Origin: CAMBDR01 sp046597185
Lineage (GTDB): Bacteria; Pseudomonadota; Gammaproteobacteria; Burkholderiales; Burkholderiaceae_D
Direction of reading: 5' to 3'
Assembly (NCBI GenBank): GCA_046597185.1
Contig: JBKJLF010000728.1
Coordinates: 1 to 5,457 of the forward strand
Length of the DNA stretch: 5,457 nucleotides
The notes beneath the pieces are model-generated. The model did no database searches. It had not been told where the DNA came from and worked only from the letters and a program-made list of their open reading frames with translations. How positions within the stretch are numbered: the first letter of the stretch is position 1; each line of letters opens with the position of its first letter. Of this stretch, positions 1 to 5,033 are shown piece by piece. The translations under genes and the position numbers were made by a program.

Positions 1-437
1 ATTTCGGCGGGGGTACACAAGAAAATACCGCGCAACACAAAGCCCAGGCAGCGTTCCGGGTAAGCTTGCCCATACGCTAAGGCCAGCGTCGAACCCCAGG
101 AGCCGCCAAACACCAACCAGCTATCTATGCCCAGCATACGGCGCAAGACTTCAATATCATCGATCAAGTGTTGGGTGGTATTGCCCTGCACTTCGCCAAC
201 CGGGGTCGATTTTCCGGCACCACGTTGATCAAACAGAATGATCCGATACGACCCGGGATCAAAAAAGCGCCGATGTAAGGGTGAGGTGCCGCCACCCGGC
301 CCGCCATGTAAAAACAGCACGGGCAAGCCAGCCGGATTGCCCGACTCTTCCCAGTACAGCGTGTGGGTGGCATCCACAGCCTGCCAGCCACTGCGATATG
401 GCTCAATGGGCGGAAATAATTCCTTTTTTTGCGACAT
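1..437 (-). CDS. pip: Prolyl aminopeptidase (proline iminopeptidase), N-terminal part, cut by window edge
   Basis: This is an alpha/beta-hydrolase fold serine peptidase that removes N-terminal proline from peptides, normally in the cytoplasm. The reverse-strand frame opens with ATG at 437 (MSQKKELFPP) and stays open to base 1, giving 145 complete codons of a protein usually a little over 300 residues long. Visible family marks are the oxyanion-hole motif HGGPGGG (residues 44-50), DQRGAGKS (70-77) and the nucleophile elbow GGSWGS (111-116), in which Ser113 is the expected catalytic serine. LRGIFL at about 135-140 is also typical of the family. The catalytic Asp and His lie beyond the edge. Upstream of the ATG is GAGGTTGAG (bases 442-450, minus strand), a usable ribosome binding site. 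The gene lies 43 bases after a YceI-family gene on the same strand, with no hairpin seen between them, so it is probably the last visible gene of that operon. The family call is firm; the operon is inferred. Confidence 0.93.
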   Translation of the reverse strand, partial: MSQKKELFPPIEPYRSGWQAVDATHTLYWEESGNPAGLPVLFLHGGPGGGTSPLHRRFFDPGSYRIILFDQRGAGKSTPVGEVQGNTTQHLIDDIEVLRRMLGIDSWLVFGGSWGSTLALAYGQAYPERCLGFVLRGIFLCTPAE

Positions 438-480
438 AAATCTCAACCTCAACGGTTCAATGAATCAATTAATACACCCC

Positions 481-1059
481 CTATTTTATGGGCGTGGCCT
501 CGACCGAAATATCCAGCACCACCTCGTCGCCCACATCGGGTAAATGCTGGCGCATGCCGAAATTGCTACGCTTGATTTTGGTTTGAAAATCGCCGCCACA
601 GACATTGCGGCGCAACACAATAATTTTTACTTCCTTGCAGACAAAGCGCTGCGCCTGCAAAACCACGGGCTGATTGACGCCGTGCAAAGTCAGTTGCCCA
701 TGCACCGCAAGCAGGCGTGGACCTTCGAATTCAAAGCGGCTCGATACGAAGCGGGCTTGCGGAAATTCTTTGGTATCGAAAAACTGCGCCGACTTGAGCA
801 CCCCGTCCAAGCCGCGCAAACCGGTATCGACCGTATCGGGGTCAATCTGCAAATCAAGACTACCCGTGCCCTTGTCCTGATCAAATTCAAGCTGCCCCTT
901 GATTGAGGTAAAACGTCCACGCATGGTGCTCACTTCGAAATGCGATACCGCAAAATGCACGGCGGTATGCAAACTATCAAGTTCGTAGCTGGCCGACTGA
1001 GCCAGTGGCGCGATGAAAAACAAGAGCACAGCCATTTTGCGAAAATAAGAAGTCAACAT
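481..1059 (-). CDS. YceI-family periplasmic protein (copy 1, operon-distal)
   Basis: This 192-residue protein belongs to the YceI-like family, secreted lipocalin-like beta barrels; some characterised members bind isoprenoid chains, and the ligand here is unknown. An N-terminal signal peptide is visible: a short basic stretch, then the hydrophobic run MAVLLFFIAPLA, with likely cleavage near AQSA-S (about residues 20-24). The mature start SYELDSLHTAVHFAVSH, the LTLHGV segment (123-128) and KRSNFGM (163-169) are family hallmarks. Cys141 and Cys154 sit where many periplasmic YceI proteins carry a cysteine pair and could form a disulfide. The start is ATG at 1059, with GGGA about 8 bases upstream; the internal Met9 would shorten the signal peptide's basic region and lacks a binding site. 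The gene begins 30 bases after the next YceI gene and ends 43 bases before the prolyl aminopeptidase, all on one strand. Length is normal for the family. Confidence 0.9.
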   Translation of the reverse strand: MLTSYFRKMAVLLFFIAPLAQSASYELDSLHTAVHFAVSHFEVSTMRGRFTSIKGQLEFDQDKGTGSLDLQIDPDTVDTGLRGLDGVLKSAQFFDTKEFPQARFVSSRFEFEGPRLLAVHGQLTLHGVNQPVVLQAQRFVCKEVKIIVLRRNVCGGDFQTKIKRSNFGMRQHLPDVGDEVVLDISVEATPIK

Positions 1060-1089
1060 AAAAGCATCCCGAAGCAGGTTTTACAGATT

Positions 1090-1656
1090 TTAAGGGGAAA
1101 TCCGATCCAATACCAGGCTGACATTGATGAGCACATCATCATCAACCAAAAAACGAAAGCGATTCATGCCAAAATGCGAGCGAAAAATGGTGGTGGTGAG
1201 TTCACCCTGGCATTGCTGGCTGGTGCTGTCGGCAATATCGTTGCAAAGGTATTGCCTGACCTCCAGCCGAACTGCTTTCACCACACCATGCAAAGTCAAA
1301 TCACCATTCACGGCGAGCAAACGATCTCCTTCAAAATCGAAACGGGTGGCATGAAATTGCATGGTGGGATATTTTTCGGTGTCAAACACATTACCCGATT
1401 TGATAAACCGATTGGTCATGCCGTTACCGGTTTCGACACCAGCCATATCAAACACAATATCAGCGCTACCCAACTTGCTTGCAATATCCAACTCAACACT
1501 ACCAGACAGCCGCGACAACACACCTTTCACCTTGCCATGCGCAATATAACCCACTTCAAACGAGGCCCGGCTTTTGAGCGTATCCACGGCATAGCTTGCA
1601 GCCGCAGCATGACTCCAGCAAAAACAGAGCAAGGACAACAAGCAAATCCGGTTCAT
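1090..1656 (-). CDS. YceI-family periplasmic protein (copy 2, operon-proximal)
   Basis: This is a second YceI-like protein of 188 residues, probably periplasmic. The signal peptide is residues 1-20 (MNRICLLSLL then a CFCWSHAAAA tail), with likely cleavage after the alanines, before SYAVDTL. Core matches are ASFEVGYIAHGKVKG near the N-terminus, LTLHGVVKAV (120-129) and FRSHFGMNRF (158-167). Cys138 and Cys149 correspond in position to the cysteine pair of the downstream paralogue, though the loop between them is shorter and differs in sequence. Identity to that paralogue looks low outside the motifs, so the pair is an old duplication or two independent members. The start is ATG at 1656 behind a strong Shine-Dalgarno AGGAGG (1662-1667, minus strand) five bases upstream. 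As the first gene of the group it should carry the promoter for yceI-yceI-pip. Its ligand and physiological role are unknown. Confidence 0.9.
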   Translation of the reverse strand: MNRICLLSLLCFCWSHAAAASYAVDTLKSRASFEVGYIAHGKVKGVLSRLSGSVELDIASKLGSADIVFDMAGVETGNGMTNRFIKSGNVFDTEKYPTMQFHATRFDFEGDRLLAVNGDLTLHGVVKAVRLEVRQYLCNDIADSTSQQCQGELTTTIFRSHFGMNRFRFLVDDDVLINVSLVLDRISP

Positions 1657-1868
1657 GCGCCCCTCCTCGTCTCTTTATAGTCTTGATGGTCCTGATTTTA
1701 TCATTGATGATTCAGGCATATGGTACACCAGAGCCCAAGCTTACCCGTATTTAATGCGCCACAGCAGATGGCATGACAAAAAAATCGCCTCAAAACGCGC
1801 CGCAGAACCTTGATTGAGGTACATTGTGACATGGTGAGGCACGAACGACACGCAAGGGAGGCACAACG
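1657..1868. promoter_or_regulatory. Divergent intergenic region between yceI operon and chemoreceptor gene
   Basis: These 212 bases separate two divergent starts and must hold promoters for both directions. Clear elements are the two ribosome binding sites: AGGAGG (1662-1667, minus) for the YceI gene, and AAGGGAGG (1854-1861, plus) seven bases before the receptor ATG. A minus-strand TAAAAT (1695-1700) could be a -10 box, but no acceptable -35 box lies 16-18 bases from it. Two short inverted repeats are present, ATCAT-TG-ATGAT (1700-1711) and TGGT-AC-ACCA (1721-1730); they may be operators or chance. No convincing sigma-28 (flagellar/chemotaxis) promoter was found ahead of the receptor gene. 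Confidence 0.35.
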
Positions 1869-2795
1869 ATGGGTTCCAATTACACCATTAAAATACGTCT
1901 GCGGATTTTTTCCAGTATTTTTTTGGCGATTATTCTTGGTATCAGCCTGTTTTGTTGGCACGCCATACAAAGTTTGGATCAAAGTAATACCGCCGCCACT
2001 GACAAATCGGACTTGATTACCCAGTCCTTACTCAGTGCCGACAACGCGCAACTGGCTTTTAAAAATCAAATCCAGGCCTGGAAGAACACCTTGTTGCGCG
2101 GCAGCGACCCGGCAACATTGGAAAAATACCGCGAAGAATTCAAGAAAGCCGGGGACAAAACCCAACAGGAATTGGCAACAACAGGCAACTTGCTGAAACA
2201 GCTCAAGTTGAGCACCCCGCTACTGGGCGAGGCGCAAACAGCCCATGCTGAACTGGGCAGTAATTACTTAAATGCCTTAAAACAGTTTGACGGCAGCAAT
2301 CCCGCTGCCATCGATCAAGCGGTCAAGGGCATGGATCGTGCGCCGGCCAAGAAGATGGATGAAATCACGGCTTACATTGCCGCGCAAGCCAAACTATCCC
2401 ATCAGGCCAGCTTGGGCAGCAGCCAAACCCAATTCCAGTCGCTACAATTATTTTTAATCGCCGCAGGGGTCTTTAGTCTGGCAGCGGGTTTGCTCAGCAG
2501 TCTTTGGTTGACCCGCAGCATTTTGCAACCGCTGGCACTGGCCGAGCAAAGCATTACCCAAATTGCGGCCGGTAATTTGGGCAGTGCCATACCCAAAACT
2601 GGGCAAGATGAAATCGCCCATATGTTACAGGTGGTAGAAGCGCTGCGCCACAACTTTGTGGACATTGTGCGTGATATGCGCACCGGGGCCGAAACCATTG
2701 CCAGCGAATCGGCACAAATTGCGACCGATAGCCTGGAGTTATCCGGCCGTACCGAGCAACAGTGCCTTGCAAGAAACCGCGTCAGCCATGGATGA
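1869..2795 (+). CDS. Chemoreceptor 5' fragment: sensor, TM helices and HAMP
   Basis: This frame gives 308 residues, of which the first 298 are genuine receptor sequence; the last ten (CLARNRVSHG) are out-of-frame tail before the stop at 2795. Residues about 13-33 form TM1 (FSSIFLAIILGISLFCWHAI region). Residues 34-190 are a mostly helical, Gln/Ala/Leu/Lys-rich periplasmic segment resembling the four-helix-bundle sensors of Tar/Tsr-type receptors. Residues 192-214 form TM2, and 215-267 are a HAMP domain (TRSILQPLALAEQSI, AAGNLGSAIP, GQDEIAHMLQ). The beginning of the signalling helix follows (ETIASESAQIATDSLELSGRTEQQ). The sensed ligand cannot be read from the sequence. The start at ATG 1869 is fixed by AAGGGAGG seven bases upstream. 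If expressed alone, the product would be membrane-anchored and lack the kinase-control tip, so probably not signalling. Confidence 0.85.
   Translation: MGSNYTIKIRLRIFSSIFLAIILGISLFCWHAIQSLDQSNTAATDKSDLITQSLLSADNAQLAFKNQIQAWKNTLLRGSDPATLEKYREEFKKAGDKTQQELATTGNLLKQLKLSTPLLGEAQTAHAELGSNYLNALKQFDGSNPAAIDQAVKGMDRAPAKKMDEITAYIAAQAKLSHQASLGSSQTQFQSLQLFLIAAGVFSLAAGLLSSLWLTRSILQPLALAEQSITQIAAGNLGSAIPKTGQDEIAHMLQVVEALRHNFVDIVRDMRTGAETIASESAQIATDSLELSGRTEQQCLARNRVSHG
2757..2770 (+). other. Frameshift site in chemoreceptor gene
   Basis: The bases CAACAGTGCCTTGC encode QQ in the upstream frame and SALQ in the downstream frame. The family pattern needs one extra alanine codon plus two bases (CAG GCC AGT), so the missing five bases would lie between two CAG triplets. 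Slipped-strand deletion between such short repeats is a plausible cause. No slippery heptamer of the programmed-frameshift kind is present. Confidence 0.75.
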
Positions 2796-3576
2796 ACTCA
2801 CCAGCACGGTACGGCAAAATGGTGACAATGCCAGCCAGGCCAATGTATTGGCGCTCTCGGCCTCGGATGTGGCCAGCAAAGGCGGCAAGGTGGTGGACGA
2901 TGTGGTCAACACGATGGAATCGATCAATGCCTCATCACGCAAAATTGTGGACATTATCAGCGTGATTGACGCAATTGCATTCCAAACCAATATTTTAGCC
3001 TTGAATGCGGCGGTGGAAGCGGCCCGCGCGGGTGAGCAGGGGCGCGGCTTTGCCGTAGTGGCATCGGAAGTGCGGAACTTGGCGCAACGCTCGGCAGCGG
3101 CGGCCAAGGAAATCAAAACCCTGATTAACGACTCGGTAGAAAAAGTTGATAGCGGTAGCAAATTGGTGCATCAAGCCGGGATGACGATGAGTGAAATCGT
3201 CGATAGCGTGAAACGCGTGACCGACATCATGGCGGAAATCAGCCTGGCCAGCCAGCAGCAAATTACCGGAATCGAACAAGTGAATATTGCGGTGGGCGAA
3301 ATGGATGGTGCGACCCAGCAAAATGCGGCACTGGTTGAAGAAGCGTCCGCCATTGCCGAATTATTGCAAGACCACGCGGCCAAGCAAAACGAACTGGTGA
3401 GCCGTTTTGATTTGGGTGACCATCATAGTAATCAGCAGGTAGCGAAAGTGAGTGCGGCCACCTTTCAAAGCAAATTGCCGCCACCCAGAGCCAAAATCGG
3501 CAAAGCCAGGAAAGCGATTGCAGTGAAAAAAGCCCCGGCCAAAACGCCTGCGGCGGATGATTGGGAAGAATTTTAA
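2761..3576 (+). CDS. Chemoreceptor 3' fragment: methyl-accepting signalling domain
   Basis: This frame carries the cytoplasmic signalling domain from SALQETASAMDEL onward, 271 residues. The hairpin tip that contacts CheA and CheW is nearly canonical: IAFQTNILALNAAVEAARAG followed by EQGRGFAVVASEVRNLAQRS. Flanking Gln/Glu-rich heptads such as ALQETASAM and TQQNAALVEEASA are likely methylation regions. After the helical bundle comes a flexible Pro/Ala/Lys-rich linker and the terminal DWEEF. The frame itself is open from before 2656, but codons before 2761 do not match receptor sequence. The first in-frame ATG is at 2788, inside SAMDELT, with no ribosome binding site before it. Independent translation is therefore doubtful, and this piece is best read as the second half of the broken gene. 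Confidence 0.85.
   Translation, partial: SALQETASAMDELTSTVRQNGDNASQANVLALSASDVASKGGKVVDDVVNTMESINASSRKIVDIISVIDAIAFQTNILALNAAVEAARAGEQGRGFAVVASEVRNLAQRSAAAAKEIKTLINDSVEKVDSGSKLVHQAGMTMSEIVDSVKRVTDIMAEISLASQQQITGIEQVNIAVGEMDGATQQNAALVEEASAIAELLQDHAAKQNELVSRFDLGDHHSNQQVAKVSAATFQSKLPPPRAKIGKARKAIAVKKAPAKTPAADDWEEF
3559..3573 (+). other. C-terminal CheR/CheB tethering pentapeptide (DWEEF)
   Basis: The last five codons before the receptor stop encode DWEEF. This fits the aromatic-x-x-aromatic pattern of the NWETF-type peptide at the end of high-abundance receptors, which binds the CheR methyltransferase and CheB methylesterase. A long Ala/Lys/Pro-rich linker (residues after about SRFDLGDHH) precedes it, as expected for a mobile tether. 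The match is by motif only. Confidence 0.65.
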
Positions 3577-3581
3577 ACGCG

Positions 3582-3797
3582 ATGAAACTTACTTTAGCCG
3601 AACTGGAACAGGCAATTAATTATTGGCGCAATCTACGCCCTTCGGTGGGTGAAGAGAGCGCCTTGTCAGCGGAAGTCAATGCTCTCGCCACGATTTATGC
3701 GCTGATGATTTTTCACAAGCACAGCAACGTGCCCATCAGCGATTTACCGCCCAAGGTGCAAGAGTTAATCAGTGTGTGGCAGAAGAATTCCCGGTGA
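3582..3797 (+). CDS. Small DUF3717-like protein
   Basis: This gene encodes 71 residues with no signal peptide and no membrane helix, so it is probably cytoplasmic. It opens MKLTLAELEQAINYWRNLRP, then has an Ala/Leu-rich middle (SALSAEVNALATIYALMIF) and ends with VQELISVWQ. The AELEQAINYWR start, the LATxYALMI block and the size match my recollection of the DUF3717 family of betaproteobacteria, which has no known function; this is recognition from memory, not a search. ATG 3582 lies five bases after the chemoreceptor stop, with GGGAAGAA inside the receptor's last codons as a possible but distant binding site. A TTG at 3561 would add seven residues (MGRILNA) that do not look like the family start. 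It is probably co-transcribed with the receptor, which does not by itself imply a chemotaxis role. Confidence 0.7.
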   Translation: MKLTLAELEQAINYWRNLRPSVGEESALSAEVNALATIYALMIFHKHSNVPISDLPPKVQELISVWQKNSR

Positions 3798-3827
3798 ATG
3801 CGACCAGGAACCTACCATTTATTAAAA

Positions 3828-4094
3828 TCAGGATGCCCGCTTTTCATCAACACTAATCACCAAATGCCGAAATGCAAGATTCTGATATGCGCCAACCAAT
3901 GCTGAAATCGAACCCGCGATAAATAATAAAAACAAGATTCCTTTCAGTACACGTGGTAGGCCACGAATTTTCTTGCATAAGTCAAACATCTTTTCAGGAT
4001 TTACAATAATTCCAATGAGGAATAAATATACAAAGAAATGCATGACGTAGCTAATACAATCCCAAGATGTCACAAAAGCCCATAGCCAATTCAT
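3828..4094 (-). CDS. Small two-helix membrane protein, candidate immunity protein of the orphan Rhs tip
   Basis: I do not recognise this 88-residue protein. It begins MNWLWAFVTSWDC and has two hydrophobic stretches, about residues 16-31 (VMHFFVYLFLIGIIV region) and 50-70 (LKGILFLLFIAGSISALVG), separated by a basic loop (CKKIRGLPR). That pattern suggests an inner-membrane protein with a short, probably cytoplasmic, connecting loop. Its ATG overlaps the stop of the upstream Rhs-tip frame in an ATGA, and an AAGGGGG sequence lies nine bases upstream, so it is translationally coupled to that frame. A small gene directly after a variable Rhs C-terminus is the standard position for the cognate immunity gene; the role is inferred from position only. 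The DNA is AT-rich compared with the chemoreceptor genes to the left. It ends 30 bases from the convergent DUF3717-like gene. Confidence 0.7.
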   Translation of the reverse strand: MNWLWAFVTSWDCISYVMHFFVYLFLIGIIVNPEKMFDLCKKIRGLPRVLKGILFLLFIAGSISALVGAYQNLAFRHLVISVDEKRAS

Positions 4095-4669
4095 TTCTCA
4101 CTGCCCCCTTGTAGGTCGCACTTCTTTCGCCAATTAGTCAATACCCGATCAATGATTTTTCGCCTTAATGCAACTTCTTTTCTAGTTCTCGCAATTATTT
4201 CAGGTGTATTTGGATCTGATTTCCTTGGGCCTTCGGCTAACGACTTTTTAAATTCAGCCGCATCGTTTTCTGGAATAAATTCAATAAAATCCAATATTTC
4301 ATCATCCGAATACTTTTTCAAATCATAACCGTATATGGCTGCTTCCCGGCGCACAAAAGAAATAGCCACTTTGTTTGGGAGATATCCAGGAAGTTTAATT
4401 AGGCCGTAAGGATCAATATTGCCTACTGGATTACCTTCCACATAAGCATACGTATTTACGCCACCCCGCAAGCCAATGGGATCAGATTGCAAATACCTCC
4501 CGGTTTTCGGATCATAATCCCGAAAGTAATTGTAATGAAACCCCGATTTCGCATCAAACACCTGTCCCGGAAAGCGCAAATTATAGCTGAATCCACCAAC
4601 GCTAGCATTACTCGCCTTCGTTACTTGGCTGTTCAGTTCAGAAGCCAACTTTATGGGTAGATTCGCCAC
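4091..4669 (-). CDS. Orphan Rhs C-terminal tip: Rhs core fragment plus unrecognised toxin-like domain
   Basis: Residues about 27-90 are the end of an Rhs repeat-associated core: FSYNLRFPGQ, YNYFRDYDPKTGRYLQSDPIGL and NTYAYVEGNP are hallmark segments. The core stops at PVGNIDPYGL (81-90), an exact PxxxxDPxGL motif, the point at which Rhs proteins are cleaved and beyond which the effector domain is variable. The following 102 residues (91-192) match no family I know; they are charged and helix-prone, with KKYSDDEILDFIEFIP in the middle and TRKEVALRRKIIDRVL near the end, and end CDLQGGSEK. Full Rhs proteins usually exceed 1000 residues, so this is only a tip. The frame begins with GTG at 4669, has no clear ribosome binding site, and is closed by TGA about 50 bases further upstream. 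It overlaps the preceding membrane-protein gene by 32 bases. It is probably a silent or weakly translated recombination cassette rather than a free-standing effector. Confidence 0.8.
   Translation of the reverse strand: MANLPIKLASELNSQVTKASNASVGGFSYNLRFPGQVFDAKSGFHYNYFRDYDPKTGRYLQSDPIGLRGGVNTYAYVEGNPVGNIDPYGLIKLPGYLPNKVAISFVRREAAIYGYDLKKYSDDEILDFIEFIPENDAAEFKKSLAEGPRKSDPNTPEIIARTRKEVALRRKIIDRVLTNWRKKCDLQGGSEK
4400..4429 (-). other. Rhs core/tip boundary motif PxxxxDPxGL
   Basis: These ten codons read PVGNIDPYGL. In proteobacterial Rhs proteins this motif closes the conserved core shell and marks autoproteolytic release of the C-terminal toxin. Everything 3' of it in the reading direction (4399 down to 4091) is the variable domain. 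Base composition also changes here: the core is near even GC, while the tip is strongly AT-rich (bases 4261-4320 hold 16 G+C in 60). Confidence 0.8.
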
Positions 4670-5033
4670 TTCCCCATTCTCTAACGGACGGATGGAGCAA
4701 TGCGAAATTACAAAAGCTCAAGCCCGCAGCAAGCAGGATCAGGATGCCTGTTTTCTTCGTTTTTAAAAATGCAGGCTGGCAAGTGTTTACAAACCCCCAT
4801 CCGGCCAAAAATACCGTTAGACAAACCCAAGAAAACGCACAAATCATCATCCATGCTTGCGGCAACAGAAATCCGGCACTCTGAAAGAAAAAGTACCCAA
4901 TACAGCCGAATATTACCAACAAATAGAGGTTGTACACAAAAAACACACCCATAAAACCAGCAACCACACATCGTGGCAGCAGCAATTCAGCCTGCCAAAA
5001 GTCAGAAAAAATCTTTCGGATTATTTTCCGCAT
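4638..5033 (-). CDS. Membrane protein with about three helices, candidate immunity protein of the HExxH Rhs tip
   Basis: This 131-residue protein is not recognised by family. After a basic, amphipathic N-terminus (MRKIIRKIFSDFWQAE) it has hydrophobic spans at about residues 22-50 (possibly one long or two short helices), 60-80 and 97-113, with a Lys-rich loop FLKTKKTG before the last. It is therefore probably an inner-membrane protein. Two ATGs compete: 5039, with GGAG only two bases upstream, and 5033, with the same GGAG (5042-5045, minus strand) eight bases upstream. I prefer 5033. Either start lies inside the 3' end of the metalloprotease-like frame (stop at 5021), giving tight coupling, which is the usual position for an Rhs or polymorphic-toxin immunity gene. 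Its last ten codons overlap the orphan Rhs frame. The immunity role is inferred from position. Confidence 0.7.
   Translation of the reverse strand: MRKIIRKIFSDFWQAELLLPRCVVAGFMGVFFVYNLYLLVIFGCIGYFFFQSAGFLLPQAWMMICAFSWVCLTVFLAGWGFVNTCQPAFLKTKKTGILILLAAGLSFCNFALLHPSVREWGSGESTHKVGF

Larger units (their letters stand above)
1869..3576 (+). pseudogene. Methyl-accepting chemotaxis protein gene interrupted by a frameshift
   Basis: Taken together the two reading frames describe one transmembrane chemoreceptor, which would sense a ligand in the periplasm and control the CheA kinase through CheW. Order of parts: TM1, periplasmic helical sensor, TM2, HAMP, methyl-accepting signalling hairpin, basic linker, CheR/CheB tether. 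The frame changes from that of base 1869 to that of base 2761 immediately after the codons for RTEQQ. Relatives read EQQAS-hydrophobic-L-E/Q-ET here, so the data fit a loss of five bases: restoring GCCAG (or CAGGC) gives EQQASALQET and a 570-residue protein with heptad spacing intact. No other lesion is visible in either half, which suggests a very recent mutation, a phase-variable state or a base-calling error rather than long decay. As read, the receptor cannot be made full length. Confidence 0.85.

Noticed and set aside
544..906. 120-codon plus-strand open frame
   Set aside because: Antisense shadow of the operon-distal YceI gene, without family features.
940..1680. 246-codon plus-strand open frame opposite the YceI genes
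   Set aside because: It is antisense to two well-supported YceI genes with signal peptides and family motifs; its own translation is His/Gln-rich, matches nothing known and has no ribosome binding site.
1701..1982. 93-codon minus-strand open frame across the intergenic region into the receptor start
   Set aside because: It covers the receptor's ribosome binding site and TM1 codons in antisense, is Cys/Arg-rich without domain character, and has no family resemblance.
2750..2800. Programmed ribosomal frameshift in the receptor
   Set aside because: No slippery heptamer, stimulatory hairpin or internal Shine-Dalgarno is evident, and the missing alanine codon points to a deletion instead.
2739..3161. 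140-codon minus-strand open frame in the receptor signalling domain
   Set aside because: Antisense of the highly conserved chemoreceptor hairpin; Ser/Ala/Leu-rich shadow translations are usual opposite such helices.
3561..3581. TTG start at 3561 for the DUF3717-like gene
   Set aside because: The added residues MGRILNA are encoded inside the receptor's terminal codons and do not resemble the family N-terminus; ATG 3582 is the better start.
3798..3827. Bidirectional terminator between the convergent genes
   Set aside because: Only a three-base-pair stem can be formed and no GC-rich hairpin followed by a T run is visible on either strand.
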